64,000 nt of DNA, taken from NCBI RefSeq assembly GCF_035046505.1, contig NC_089822.1:264255024-264319023 (forward strand), in the 5' to 3' direction. Under the pieces are notes generated by a model. The model ran no database searches. It saw only the letters and a list, made by a program, of their open reading frames with translations, and was not told the origin of the DNA. Shown piece after piece: positions 44,102 to 64,000 of this stretch (within the stretch, counting starts at the first letter, position 1; each line of letters opens with the position of its first letter). The position numbers and the translations under genes are program-made. The stretch is from Tiliqua scincoides. Its lineage: Eukaryota > Chordata > Lepidosauria > Squamata > Scincidae.

Positions 44102-44410
44102 CAGTGTTTCCCAAACTGTGGGTTGGGACCCACTAGGTGGGTTGCGAGCCAATTTCAGGTGGGTCCCCATTCATTTCAATAATTTTTAATATATTAGACT
44201 TGATGCTGCCATGGCATGTGACTGCATTTGGGGACATGTTACAAATCTGTAGTTTTAACAGGCTACTATGCATATGCTCTTAACAATGATAGTAAATGGG
44301 ATTTTCCTGCTCAATGATGTCACTTCCGGTCAAAACATCACATCTGGTGGGTCCCGACAGATTCTCATTCTGAAAAGTGGGTCCTGGTGCTAAAAGTGTG
44401 AGAACCACTG
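44102..44410 (+). mobile_element. hAT-type element (CAGTGTTTCCCAAAC family)
   Basis: From CAGTGTTTCCCAAACTGTGG to GTGTGAGAACCACTG. Uninterrupted version of the element at 7750-8916, with the same internal ATGATGTCACTTCCGGTCA. Flanks TATTAGAC and TGTTAGAT are similar. Confidence 0.8.
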
Positions 44411-45130
44411 TGTTAGATAGTGGATATCTTCAGAAGAAGCTGAGGAGGACAAAGCAGGGTGAGCTCCCCAGCAAGTGACCGGGTAAGAGACAGCCCCCAA
44501 TGTCTGCTCTGCGCAGAATGACATCTTTCCATATCCGGTGTCAAAACGTGTGCATTATTCAAGTGTATCTTTCCATGGTGGTGGTGGGGTCCCTTTCTGC
44601 TTGCAGAGATAATATGGCTTCCATGCAGGACTGAAAGGTCTGCTATGGGAAGCAGACCTCCCCATTAATTATGATCCCCTTCCACCCCATGCATATACAA
44701 ATCGCATCAGCTCTCATGGTTCTAGTTAAAGACATAACCTGGAATCCATATAGCACCTGTCTTGCATGCAGTCTTAGGGACTGGGCTTCATAAATGGATA
44801 GCAGCAGGAGGAAGGACCTGGGACAGCAGGAAAGACAGATCCTGGTGGGCCTGGAAAGGTTCTGCGTTTTGCAAGGAGATGTCAAGGAGGAGAGGGAGAT
44901 GCCTAGATGGGCAGAGAGGGGAGAAACAGGGACAAAGTGGCAGAAGGAAGAATTTGAAGAAAGTGAATGAAGATATGTGGGACTTCCCCACTGTGGCATT
45001 TTTGGATCAGAATCCCGAGCTATGGAGCAAACAGGGAAAACAGTGACAATTTGCATAAGGAAGTGAGGTTTGAAAAGGGCGTGAAGGGTGAAAGTCTTCC
45101 ATCATGTTTGTCTCCCTCACAGGCAGGGGA

Positions 45131-54695
<9,565 letters not shown>

Positions 54696-54972
54696 TTGGA
54701 GTGTTATATTGACTGTTAAACATTAGGAAAGTTGAACCCCTAAATTGAGGAGCACCCTTCTGTCCTATCTGATTTTTGAGTATGGCCTCCATTAATCTCT
54801 TAAGATGGTCAGCATCTTGGGTTGTGTTTTAGTTAGGTGTATATTTCTGCCATCTTGATGTTTTGTAAGTCGTTTCCTTTTATAATGTGGCATTTTTACT
54901 GATTCTACGCAATCTCTTTATTTTGTATATTAAGTTTAGAACTCAGCTTTTAAACTGTACTTTTTAAAGAGA
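54696..54972 (+). other. ZNF4 3'UTR, cut short by CR1
   Basis: Matches the ZNF3 3'UTR (TTTTGTAAGT, TATAATGTGG, AAGAGAGTTT) until about 54972, where an antisense CR1 begins. The distal AATAAA used by the ZNF3 copy is not present next to it. Confidence 0.65.
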
Positions 54973-55490
54973 GTTTCCTCATAAGGGATGTGCCCCAGCC
55001 TACTAATCATTTAGTAGCTCTTCTCTGTAACTTTTCCAGTTCTACTATATCCTTTTGTGATGTGCAAGCACTACTACTGTGATGTGAACTTGTGATGTGG
55101 TAACTACTTCTGATGTGGCTTTACGATTGATTTGTACAATGGTATTATTATACTGGCTGTTTTATTCTCAATCCCCTTTTTAATGATCCCAAGCATGGAA
55201 TTGGCCTCCGTTTGACCTGCTGCCGCACAGTGGGTTTACATGTTCATTGAGCTGTCCACTCCAGAACCACCATTCAGAGCGCGATACCATAGTCTTTTGA
55301 GACTGAAGGTTGCCAACTATAAACTATAATGAGCTGTCCACAAGCACCTCAAGATCTCTCTCCTGATCTGTCACAGACAGCTCAGAACCCATTAGCCTAT
55401 ATGTGAAGTTTTGTTTTTTTGCCCCAACGTGCATTACTTTACACCTAGTTATACTGAAATACCTCTGCCATTTTGCTCATGTGAACACAC
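54973..55490 (-). mobile_element. CR1 LINE fragment with a small LINE insertion
   Basis: Antisense CR1 RT sequence: TCCTCATAAGGGATGTGCCC, ATTGATTTGTACAATGG, AATGATCCCAAGCATGGAAT, and after the insert CAAGATCTCTCTCCTGATCT and TTTTGCCCCAACGTGCATTA. Corresponds to 61590-61990 of the long CR1 at the right edge. Decayed. Confidence 0.85.
55260..55325 (+). mobile_element. Very short RTE-like LINE insertion
   Basis: Contains only the last about 50 bases of the LINE family (CCAGAACCACCATTCAGAGC, GCGATACCATAGTC, GAGACTGAAGGTTGCCAA) plus a short CTATAAACTATA tail. TGAGCTGTCCAC occurs on both sides as target duplication. Confidence 0.85.
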
Positions 55491-55584
55491 ACTTTTCTCC
55501 TTCAAGGATGGAGGACATGCCCTGCACCTACTGGGGTGCAGCTGGCAGAGGGCATGAGAAATGGGTTAATGGAACCAAAACAAT

Positions 55585-55665
55585 GTGTGGGCTGAGACAT
55601 CTCCCTTACAAGGAAAGGCTACAGTGGCTGAGGCAGAAGGCACATGAGGGGGGACTTGATTGATA
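55585..55665 (+). mobile_element. CR1 LINE fragment
   Basis: Peptide LRHLPYKERLQWL matches CR1 RT C-terminus (GHLPYEERLQRLG). May be the front part of the CR1 resuming at about 56625, split by the hAT at 55674-56199. Confidence 0.65.
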
Positions 55666-55673
55666 GCCTAATC

Positions 55674-56199
55674 CAGGGCTTTTCAAACTGCGGCGTTGCG
55701 ATGCCCCAGCCTGTGGGCCCTGGCCTCTGCCCCCTTAAGGGGCGGGGGAAGCCTGGAGGCAGGGAGGAGGCAGCAGCATGATCTCCAGGATCGCACCGCT
55801 CAGGGGCGCTGCAGGGGCTTGGGTGCACTTACCCAAGCCTCCTGCAGCCTCCCCAGGGTGCGGTGAGCCCGGTGCTAACCTTTGTTAGCACTCCCCACAG
55901 CAGTGAAAGTGAAAATGGAGCGATCTCGCTCCACTTCTGCTGTAGCGGAGGTGGGGCGCGATCGCTCCGCTGTTACATTCACTGCTGCAGGGAGTTCTAA
56001 CAAAGGTTTGTACCAGGCTCCCCGCACCCTGGGGAGGGTGTAGGGGGCTTAGGTAAGTGCTTCCAAGCCCCTGCAGCCCCCTGAGCAGTGCGTTCCTGGG
56101 GATCGCGCCGCTGCCTTCCGCCCACCCCAGCTGCCTCCCCCCCGCCCCCGCAAGAATTTACAGTGGCTTAAACTCTCCTGGAGAGTTTGAAAACCACTG
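55674..56199. mobile_element. Non-autonomous hAT element, GC-rich palindromic interior
   Basis: Starts CAGGGCTTTTCAAACTGCGG, ends AGTTTGAAAACCACTG. Perfect 8-bp flank GCCTAATC (55666-55673, 56200-56207). The interior is a large imperfect palindrome centred near 55930 (GGAGCGATCTCGCTCC, GCGCGATCGCTCCGC). Confidence 0.85.
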
Positions 56200-56624
56200 G
56201 CCTAATCCAATCCTGCAGTGGGGCCAGCATTGCCACACTACATCCTTTGCTTGAATGGAGCAGGCTCGAGGTAAGGGATCATTTGTCTCCTTGCCCTGAG
56301 GAAAGCTGCAGCCTGCACCAGTGATCTACATGGACCTGCCCCTGCTAAATCGCTGGTTCAAGCCCAAGTTGAGCCGTGTCAGGATTTGAAGCCTGAGAAT
56401 GAGAATAGGAGACGGCACATGCCAGCAGCACTGATAAAGAACCTTCCTCTGCTACTGCACTGCTCAGAGCAGCTGTTACCTGCTCCAGCGCATGCAAGGC
56501 CTGCACTGGTGCAGGTGGGATGCGCAGGCCTTTCCGCCTGCAACCCTATCTTCTGTGCGGTTGCAAAATGCTTTACTGGCACAGCAGTTTCTGCTGGAGG
56601 AGTGAGGCATTCCTGCTTGTGTTG

Positions 56625-56975
56625 TAAGACATATAAAATGATGCATGGGAAGGATAGATTGGATAGAGGGAAGTTCTTGTCCTCGTCACACAACACCAGA
56701 ACCAGGGGACATCCACTAAAATTGACTGGCTGGAGAGTTAGAACAGACAAAAGGAAATATCCCTTACCAAACATATGATTAATCCATGGTACTCCTTGCC
56801 ACATGATGTTGTAAGGGCACTTGAAAGCCTAGATGTCTTTCAAAGGGAATTGTACAGATTTATAGAGGATATGTCCAGAGGTTACAAGTCATGATGACTG
56901 TATGCAAATTCTGGGTTTTAGCAGTTGCCTGTCACTGAATGCCAGATGCAGAGCAGTGGCAATAGGATATGGCAG
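56625..56975 (+). mobile_element. CR1 LINE fragment (RT C-terminus)
   Basis: Frame reads TYKMMHGKDRLDRGKFLSSS, HNTRTRGHPLKLTGWRVRTD, KRKYPL, matching the CR1 at 9231-10025. Diverged and truncated. Confidence 0.85.
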
Positions 56976-57304
56976 CAGAGGTTTCCGATCTGTGCATTGT
57001 GAGGCCCCCCTGGGGCTGTCACAGGAGGCCCACTGCAAAGCAGCGATATCGCGGTGCGAGCATAAAAATATCTCAGTGTGCTGGGCAGAGCTACTGTGCT
57101 CAAAAAACACATGCCAAAAAAGTGGCCTGCCCTGGTCTCCTTACTGTTATATTAGGCTCTGTAACTTCTTCGCAACCCAGAAGTGAGTGGCCAGTGACAA
57201 TGCATGACACAAAATGCATCATTGCCATTTACTTCCAGTTTCCAGCACTGGAGTGTAGCATTGCCAGCTGGGTGAGTTTGGGATGCAGTGGGATCATATA
57301 GGGA

Positions 57305-57525
57305 AGCCATTTTCAACCACTGTGCTGTGGCACATTGGTGTGCCGTGAGTGGTCTACAAGTGTGCCACAAGAATTTGAGGAAATGTCATTTATTAGTAGG
57401 GCTAATGGGGGATGTGAGCCCCCCACTGGCAGCATGGTGTGCCTTGTCAACTGTCTAAAACCTGATGGTATGCCTTGACAATTTTAGTGCCTTGTCAGTG
57501 TGGAAAAGGCTAAAAATAGCTGCTA
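57305..57525. repeat. hAT-like dispersed repeat, copy B
   Basis: CCATTTTCAACCACTGTG at the left; shares TGTGCCAC, TATTAGTAGGGC, GTGTGCCTTG and TAGTGCCTTGTCAGTGTGG with 13736-13962. Confidence 0.7.
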
Positions 57526-57599
57526 TAGGGTGTCATGTCTTGATTGCTCCCTGAAACATTCCTGAACTAAAATTTGTTCTTGGCACATTAGCATTGCTG

Positions 57600-57670
57600 G
57601 GACAGGGGCAAGGAGTTCCATATAAGACTGTTCCATATAAGTTCCATATAAGTTCCATATGTCTTAGTAA
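57600..57670. repeat. Short tandem of TTCCATATAAG
   Basis: The decamer-like unit GTTCCATATAA occurs four times in a row. Confidence 0.85.
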
Positions 57671-57699
57671 ATGTGGCAGGTTGGTCAGAATATTCTGGA

Positions 57700-58440
57700 A
57701 ACCTCTCACTGAAACCGAAGAGAAAGTCCTCCAGGAACCCCTTTGTGGGGGAAAAAGAAGAGATGTGGTTTGAATTTGGGAGGATCTTCCACTGAAAGTC
57801 TGACCCTGTCCCCCATGGAAGGACCTCAGCAGGAAACAAGGCGCACAAGTGGGGGCAAACATCCCCCATTAGCAGAGCACAAGTGGGGCACAAACATCCA
57901 CTCTGAGCACACAAACAGAGCACAAACATCCACTCTGCTTGTGGCAAACATTACAGCACGAGAGCCATCCTGGTGACTCACCAGCGGACCCACATGGGAA
58001 AAGCTGTATGCATGCGCAGACTGTGGGAACAGCATGCTTGGACTGTGCATGCTCGGACTGGGAACAGCACCAGCCAGCACGTCCACCTCGAGAAGCCACA
58101 CACGTCGACCAGCACTCCACACATGCCCAGCCAGCGCATCCACATTGAGAAGCCACGCACATGCTCGGAGTGTGCTTGGACTGTGCATGCTCGGACTGTA
58201 GGAACAGCACCAGCCAGCACGTCCACCTCAAGAAGCCACACACGTCCACCGTCCAGCCAGCACATCCACACTGAGAAGCCTCGCACATGCTCAGAGTGTG
58301 GGAAGAAGTCCAGCCGCCACTCCAGCATGGTGACACATGAGGGGATCCACACCAAGCCATATGGCTGCTGTGACTGTGGGAGCCTCTCAACCCCTTCCAT
58401 TAGATATAGGACTGGCCCACCTTACAGGGCTGTTTTGCAG
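57700..58440 (+). pseudogene. Degenerate zinc-finger gene relic (different, GC-rich ZNF type)
   Basis: Frames here hold broken C2H2 pieces: ILVTHQRTHMGK near 57968, then CSECGKKSSRHSSMVTHEGI and HTKPYGCCDCGS near 58290-58380. The CADCGNS-like and CCDCG motifs and GC-rich codons differ from ZNF1-4, so it descends from another ZNF subfamily. Between them TCGGACTGTGGGAACAGCAC-like units recur out of frame (GGAACAGCACCAGCCAGCAC twice), apparently collapsed fingers. Repeated changes of frame and missing ligands make it non-functional. No KRAB or splice structure seen. Confidence 0.65.
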
Positions 58441-58449
58441 AAATTCTTG

Positions 58450-59530
58450 AGAGTTTGTATGTGAAACCAAACAAGAGGATCAGGGACAGCTGTAAAAGTA
58501 TAATAAAGGCATTAGAAAAATGTCTTCCCTCAGAAGTGAGCAGCAGAACACACTCTTAAGAATGTGTTCCCCCACAACATGTGAGGCAATGTCATTTGTG
58601 TAGTATGAGCAGTTTAATTGTATAGCATCCCATAAAGACTGTTTCTGATTATAAAGGTGTTAAAAAATCTCCTCAGACTCCTTGAGAGAAATCAAGGTGG
58701 GGGGGGGGGGGGAACAGGTGTGTGAAAGGGTTCAGAGGAATCATGACGGTTTCCCGCCAAAAGCCACAGTGGACAGTTAGGAGAGCCAACTGACAGAGGT
58801 GCCCATATTTGGACATGGTGCCAGGAGCATCTGAGGTCCTACCAATATGAGCATAACTTCCTGAGAGCCCCATATAAAAGGCAAGGGAGAACCCAGTTGG
58901 GGTCTCAGTCTGGCTAAGAGTTTCTCAGAGCTAGCTGGGTCCCAGAGAGAGTGAAGGTCTCACTTGTCACATTTGAGAACCAGAGAGCTACAGGGGCTGC
59001 TCTTTGACTTGCCTCCACACAAGGGAGATCCGTACTCTCCTCCTGCACACATCCACTGGGGTGTCATGAGAAGGGGAGCTGGGTGTATGCCCAGGTCTAT
59101 GGTCTCAGGCCAGCTCAGTAGCAGATGAATGGGGTGGCCTGGGGGGCCGTAGGCCCTAAGTGACCTGCTGCAGGCGTTGTCGGGGAGGGTGGTGGCGCAT
59201 GGGCGGGTGCAGTGCTTGTCACTGAGGGTGGCAAGTGCCACGAGTTGGGCCCACCTGCCCTTTTCCCCATCCAAATGGCTCTGAAATAAAGCCATTCAAG
59301 AAATGGGCAGGTGTGCTGCGCAGGCAAGGGGTGATGCGCAGTGGGGTGACATCAGCGCATTGCCACATTGTCCGGCCCTGAGTGCTAGGAGGCCCTGGTT
59401 TGCTGCTGGGTCACCTGCTGAGTCCAAAAGGTCAACATCTATTCTAGGGTCCAGGTCTCAGTCTAGGCACTGATTCCCAGGATAAACTTTGTTTTCTCTA
59501 TATGTTCACGTATATATGTTTTGCCTTCCC
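58450..59530. other. Non-coding stretch, promoter-like sequence of unknown origin
   Basis: G run at about 58698-58711. A CCATATAAAAGGCAAGG motif at 58871-58887 looks like a TATA box, followed by CAGTCTGGCTAAGAGTTTC. It may be an old LTR or gene promoter; no paired ends or coding region identify it. ORFs of 70-111 aa show no domain. Confidence 0.35.
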
Positions 59531-59536
59531 ATAAGC

Positions 59537-60318
59537 CAGTGGTTCTCACACATTTAGCACTGGGACTCACATTTTAGAACAGGGGTGCCCAAACCCTGGC
59601 CCAGGGGCCACTTGTGGCCCTTGAGGACTCCCAATGCGGCCCTCAGGGAGTCCCCAGTCTCCAATGAGCCTCTGGCCCTCTGGAGACTTGCTGGAGCCTG
59701 CACTGGCCAGATGCAACTGCTCTCAGCATGAGGGCGAGTGTTTGACCTCTCACATGAGCTGTGGGATGAGGGCTCTCTCCACTGCTTGCTGTTTCATGCC
59801 TGTGATGCAGTAGTGGCAGCAAAGGAAAGACCAACCTTGCTTTGTGCAAGGCCTTTTATAGGCCTTGAGCTATTGCAAGACCTTCATTCATTCATATAAG
59901 TTCATCTTTAATATATTCATTTATGTAAACTTATGTAAATTTATTCAAAATTTAAATGTAAATTAATTCTTTTTCCCCCCACCCCCCACCCCCACACAGT
60001 GTCAGAGAGATGATGTGGCCCTCCTGCCAAAAACTTTGGACACCCCTGTTTTAGAATGAGAATCTGTCAGGACCCACCGGAAGTGATGTAATGACCAGAA
60101 GTGACATCATCAAGCAGGAACATTTTTAACAATTCTAGGCTGCAATCCTACTCACACTTACCCAGGAGTAAGCCCCATTGACTATCATTGTTAAAAGAAT
60201 AGAGACTAGCCTTTCCCCAAATGTAGTCAACATACCATGGTAGCATCAAGTCTAATCTATTAAAAATAAAATATTGAAACGAATGGGAACCCACCTGAAA
60301 TTGGCTCACGACCCACTT
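59537..60318 (-). mobile_element. hAT-type element (CAGTGGTTCTCAAAC family) with nested hAT
   Basis: Starts CAGTGGTTCTCACACATTTA; resumes after the insert with AATGAGAATCTGTCAGGACC, GAAGTGATGTAATGACCAGA and runs to about 60318 without a clear right terminus. Same family as 49372-49742. Confidence 0.8.
59580..60048 (+). mobile_element. Non-autonomous hAT element nested in another hAT
   Basis: Starts CAGGGGTGCCCAAACCCTGG, ends TTTGGACACCCCTG; perfect 8-bp target duplication TTTTAGAA (59572-59579, 60049-60056). Same family and orientation as 5875-6329. Confidence 0.9.
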
Positions 60319-61070
60319 TTTCTCATGAACCCTTGTTTCTTGTACAGTCTCACTTCTGGGGGCCATGTAGTTCCCCTGTATATCCCAGCCTCTTTTTCAT
60401 TTGTGGTTCTTGTCGTATACTTGGTCTCACACTCCCAGGGTTTTCGGTGCTCAGAGTTGTTGGTTCTGAACCCTAGAGCCCTCAAAGATCCCTGTTCGGT
60501 AGTACTGCCACCACCCTGTAAGAGCCAGTGTCTCAGCCCAGGGATACTGAGACCCTCTAGGCTTAACTATATCCCTTGTAGGCAGTGAGCACTTTCTTTA
60601 CTTAAAGTCTCAGTCCTCAAGTTACTAGTCCACAATGGGGATTTTTGGTAGCTTGCTGAACGGCTAGGCAGGATTCTGAACCTTTGTCCCCAACAGACAA
60701 TGAACCAACATGGTAAAAGGATTTTTACTTTATTAAGTACATATGTTACAAAAAGTTACAAAAGGCAGCAAATGCTAGAGGCATAAAAACTTCTAGGAAA
60801 CATAAAACAACAAAGCTAACTGGCTAACTCTATTATTCTCTAACTCTCACCTAGGTCAGCTTCTTTTGTAGATCCTCAGGCCAGTTACCTATGGCCACAT
60901 GATCCTGGCGGGGCAGGATGTCCACCCACCTCCTATCTCACCAAGAGACAAAGACCAAAGACCCTGTCCTCCGGAAGTGGGGCTGGAAGCTCGCCCTCTC
61001 AGCTCTTCCCTCCCCCCTGGAGATCTACAGCTGCATTCCATCCTTGATGGGCGTCTTTCTGGCTGCCTAG
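60319..61070. other. Non-coding stretch
   Basis: No exon or known repeat identified. ORFs up to 104 aa lack recognisable domains. Confidence 0.4.
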
Positions 61071-61074
61071 GTGA

Positions 61075-64000
61075 ACATAAGAACAGCCCCACTGGATCAG
61101 GCCATAGGCCCATCTAGTCCAGCTTCCTGTATCTCACAGCGGCCCACCAAATGCCCAAGGGAGCACACCAGATAACAAGAGACCTCATCCTGGTGCCCTC
61201 CCTTGCATCTGGCATTCTGACATAACCCATTTCTAAAATCAGGAGGTTGTGCATATACATCATGGCTTGTACCCCGTAATGGATTTTTCCTCCAGAAACT
61301 TGTCCAATCCCCTTTTAAAGGCATCCAGGCTAGACGCCATCACCACATCCTGTGGCAAGGAGTTCCACAGACCGACCACACGCTGAATAAAGAAATATTT
61401 TCTTTTGTCTGTTCTAACTCTCCCAACACTCAATTTTAGTGGATGTCCCCTGGTTCTGGTGTTATGTGAGAGTGTAAAGAGCATCTCCCTATCCACTCTG
61501 TCCATCCCCTGCATAATTTTGTATATCTCAATCATGTCCCCCCTCAGACGTCTCTTTTCTAGGCTGAAGAGGCCCAAACGCAGTAGCCTTTCCTCATAAG
61601 GAAGGTGCCCCAGCCCCGTAATCATCTTAGTTGCTCTCTTTTGCACCTTTTCCATTTCCACTATGTCTTTTTTGAGATGCAGCAACCAGAACTGGACACA
61701 ATACACCAGGTGTGGCCTTACCAACAATTTGTACAACGGCATTATAATATTAGCCATTTTGTTCTCAATACCTTTTCTAACAATCCCAAGCATGGAATTA
61801 GCCTTCTTTACTGCTGCTGCACTTTGGGTCAACACTTTCATCGACCTGTCCACCACCACCCCAAGATCTCTCTCCTGATCTATCACAGACAGCTCAGAAC
61901 CCATCAACCTATATCTAAAGTTTTGTTTTTTTGCCCCAATGTGCATGACTTTACGCTTACTGACATTGAAGCGCATCTGCCATTTTGTTGCCCATTCTGC
62001 CAGTCTGGAGAGATCCTTCTGGAGCTCCTCACAATCACTTCTGGTCTTCACCACTCGGAAAAGTTTGGTGTCGTCTGCAAACTTTGCAACCTCACTGCTC
62101 AACCCTGTCTCCAGGTCATTTATGAAGAGGTTGAAAAGCACCGGTCCCAGGACAGATCCTTGGGGCACACTGCTTTTCACCTCTCTCCATTGTGAAAATT
62201 GCCCATTGACACCCACTCTCTGCTTCCTGGCCTCCAAACAGTTCTCAATCCATGAGAGGACCTGTCCTCTAATTTCCTGACTGTGGAGTTTTTTCAGTAC
62301 CCTTTGGTGAGGGACCATGTTGAACGCCTTTTGAAAGTCCGGATATATAATGTCCATGGGTTCTCCCACATCCACATGCCTGTTGACCTTTTCAAAGAAT
62401 TCTATAAGGTTCGTGAGGCAAGACTTACCCTTACAGAAGCCATGCTGATTCTCCCTCAGCAAGGTCTGTTCATCTATGTGTTTTGAGATCCTATCTTTGA
62501 TGAGGCATTCCACCATCTTACCCGGTATAGATGTTAGACTGTCTGGCCTATAGTTTCCTGGGTCCCCCCTCTTTCCCTTTTTAAAGATAGGCATGGCATT
62601 TGCTATCCTCCAATCTTCTGGCACCGTGGCCGTTTTGAGGGACAAGTTGCATATCTTAGTCAAGAGAGCTGCAACTTCATTCTTCAATTCCTTAATAACT
62701 CTTGGGTGGATGCCATCAGGGCCCGGTGACTTATTGACCTTTAATTTATCAATTAGGTCTGAAACATCTTCTCTTTTAACCTCTATCTGACAACTCCTCA
62801 ATTAGGAGGGGCTGTTCGGGCAGTGGTATCTGCCCGAGGTCTTCTGCCATCAAGACAGATGCAAAGAACTCATTTAGTTTCTCTGCCATCTCTAAGTCTC
62901 CTTTTATCTCCCCTTTCCCTCCCTCACCATCCAGAGGGCCAACCGCTTCTCTGGCGGGTTTCCTGCTTCTAACATATTTGAAGAAGCTTTTATTATTCCC
63001 CTTAATGTTGCTGGCCATGCGTTCCTCATAGTCTCGCTTGGCCTCCCATATCACCTTCTTACATTTCTTTTGCCACAGTTTATGTTCCTTTTTATTCTCC
63101 TAATTAGGGCAAGACTTCCATTTACGGAAGGAAGCTTCCTTGCCCTTCATAGCCTCTCTAACTTGGCTGGTTAGCCATGCGGGCACCCTCCTGGATTTAG
63201 TGGAACCCTCCTTCTTTCTTTGCAGTATACACCTCTGCTGGGCCTCTATTACTGTTGTTTTAAGCAGCCTCCATGCACTCTGGAGAGATTGGACTCTTTT
63301 TACCCTCCCTTTCAACCTCCTTCTAACCAGCCTCCTCATTTGAGGGAAGACCGCCCGTCGGAAGTCAAGGGTTTTTGTTAGAGATTTGCCTGGTATTCTT
63401 CCCCCAATGTGCATGTCAAAATGGATCGCAGCATGATCACTGTTCCCCAATGGCTCAGTAACATTTACATCTCTAACCAGGTCCTGTGTACTGCACAATA
63501 TTAAATCCAGAGTCACCTGCCCTCTGGTGGGCTCCGTGACTAGCTGTTCTAAGCCGCAGTCATTTAGCATGTCAAGAAATCTGGTCTCCTTATTGTGACC
63601 AGAACACAAATTGACCCAGTCTATATGAGGATAATTGAAGTTCCCCATGATTACAACCCTGTCCCTCCTTGTCACCTCCCTGATCTGTTTCCTCATTTCA
63701 AGGTCCCCATCCGATTTCTGGTCTGGAGGACGATAGCACGCCCCCAGTATTACATCGCTGCACAAGCCTGGTAATTTAACCCACAGAGATTCTATGGTGG
63801 AGTCGGACCCACCTTCAATCTCTACTTTGCTGGATTCTATCCCTTCCTTAACATAAACGGCCACCCCACCTCCAACACGTCCCTGCCTGTCCCTCCTGTA
63901 GAGTTTATAGCCGGGATTGCGGTATCCCACTGATTCTCCGCATTCCACCAGGTTTCCGTTATGCCCACTATGTCAATGTTTTCCTTTGTCACCAGACATT
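61075..64000 (-). mobile_element. Long CR1 LINE with endonuclease and RT regions, running off the right edge
   Basis: Antisense CR1, at least 2.9 kb. The 3' terminus is at the left (GAACATAAGAACAGCCCCAC). Frame 61260-62801 (513 codons) covers reverse transcriptase: NKSPGPDGIHPRVIKE, DWRIANAMPIFKKGKRGDPG, NYRP, DFQKAF, SVPQGSVLGPVLFNLFINDL, the catalytic KFADDTKLF, and the C-terminal NTRTRGHPLKLS. Frame 62776-63054 joins by overlap in another frame (a frameshift). Frame 63100-63948 is an APE-type endonuclease: GGGVAVYVKEGI, YRPP, GNFNYPHIDW and SDHAAI. The expected GDFN catalytic motif reads GNFN, and another frameshift lies near 63905, so this copy is probably inactive. ORF1 would lie beyond the window. 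Confidence 0.93.

Noticed and set aside
58660-59110. Possible solo LTR or promoter around a TATA-like CCATATAAAAGG
   Set aside because: No paired termini, target duplication, primer-binding site or coding region was seen, so it is left as an unexplained stretch.

Overview
The window reads as vertebrate, most likely squamate-reptile, nuclear DNA carrying part of a KRAB/C2H2 zinc-finger (KRAB-ZNF) cluster embedded in dense transposon debris. The squamate inference rests on the repeats (CR1 LINEs, a reptile-type L1 tail, L2-clade and RTE-like LINE tails, many hAT miniature elements, and short elements ending in GCCCAATCCTA/TAGGATTGGGC) and on the exon plan of the ZNF genes (short MASG...QPAQ leader exon, then KRAB A, KRAB-B-like and one large finger exon). 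No species is claimed. No operon, CRISPR array, tRNA or rRNA gene was seen, and no clear endogenous retrovirus was recognised.

Layout. About 1-2.7 kb: repeats (fold-back element, L1 tail, hAT). 2.7-4.9 kb, minus strand: ZNF1, a 13-finger array whose linker has decayed and for which no KRAB exon is visible. 5-18 kb: intergenic repeats, including a head-to-head hAT pair, CR1 and RTE-like LINE pieces and a hAT element with a tandem MITE array inside it. 18.5-25 kb, minus strand: ZNF2, with KRAB A and KRAB-B exons that are open and well spliced but a damaged linker before an 8-finger array. 25.5-27 kb: minisatellites around a CpG-rich, CCAAT/GC-box promoter-like island, probably the ZNF2 promoter. 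27-30.2 kb: hAT, and a CR1 broken by an RTE-like LINE with an inverted 5' part. 30.2-41.3 kb, plus strand: ZNF3, five coding exons, predicted 490 aa with 10 fingers. 42.2-54.7 kb, plus strand: ZNF4, a tandem paralogue of ZNF3, predicted 806 aa with 22 fingers. 55-64 kb: CR1 pieces, several hATs, a GC-rich degenerate ZNF relic and, at the right edge, a long minus-strand CR1 with endonuclease and reverse transcriptase regions.

Relationships. ZNF1/ZNF2 (minus) and ZNF3/ZNF4 (plus) form two pairs: within each pair the finger array ends at the same mutated codon. ZNF2, ZNF3 and ZNF4 share KRAB-B exons, an intronic SINE and a fold-back element beside the KRAB-B exon, so these predate the duplications; other insertions (an L2 tail in ZNF3, CR1 in the ZNF4 3'UTR) are specific to one copy. 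By family knowledge, intact KRAB-ZNFs are nuclear DNA-binding repressors that recruit TRIM28, often to silence transposons. ZNF4 fits this best; ZNF3 keeps an open reading frame but a weakened KRAB A box; ZNF1 and ZNF2 look partly pseudogenised.
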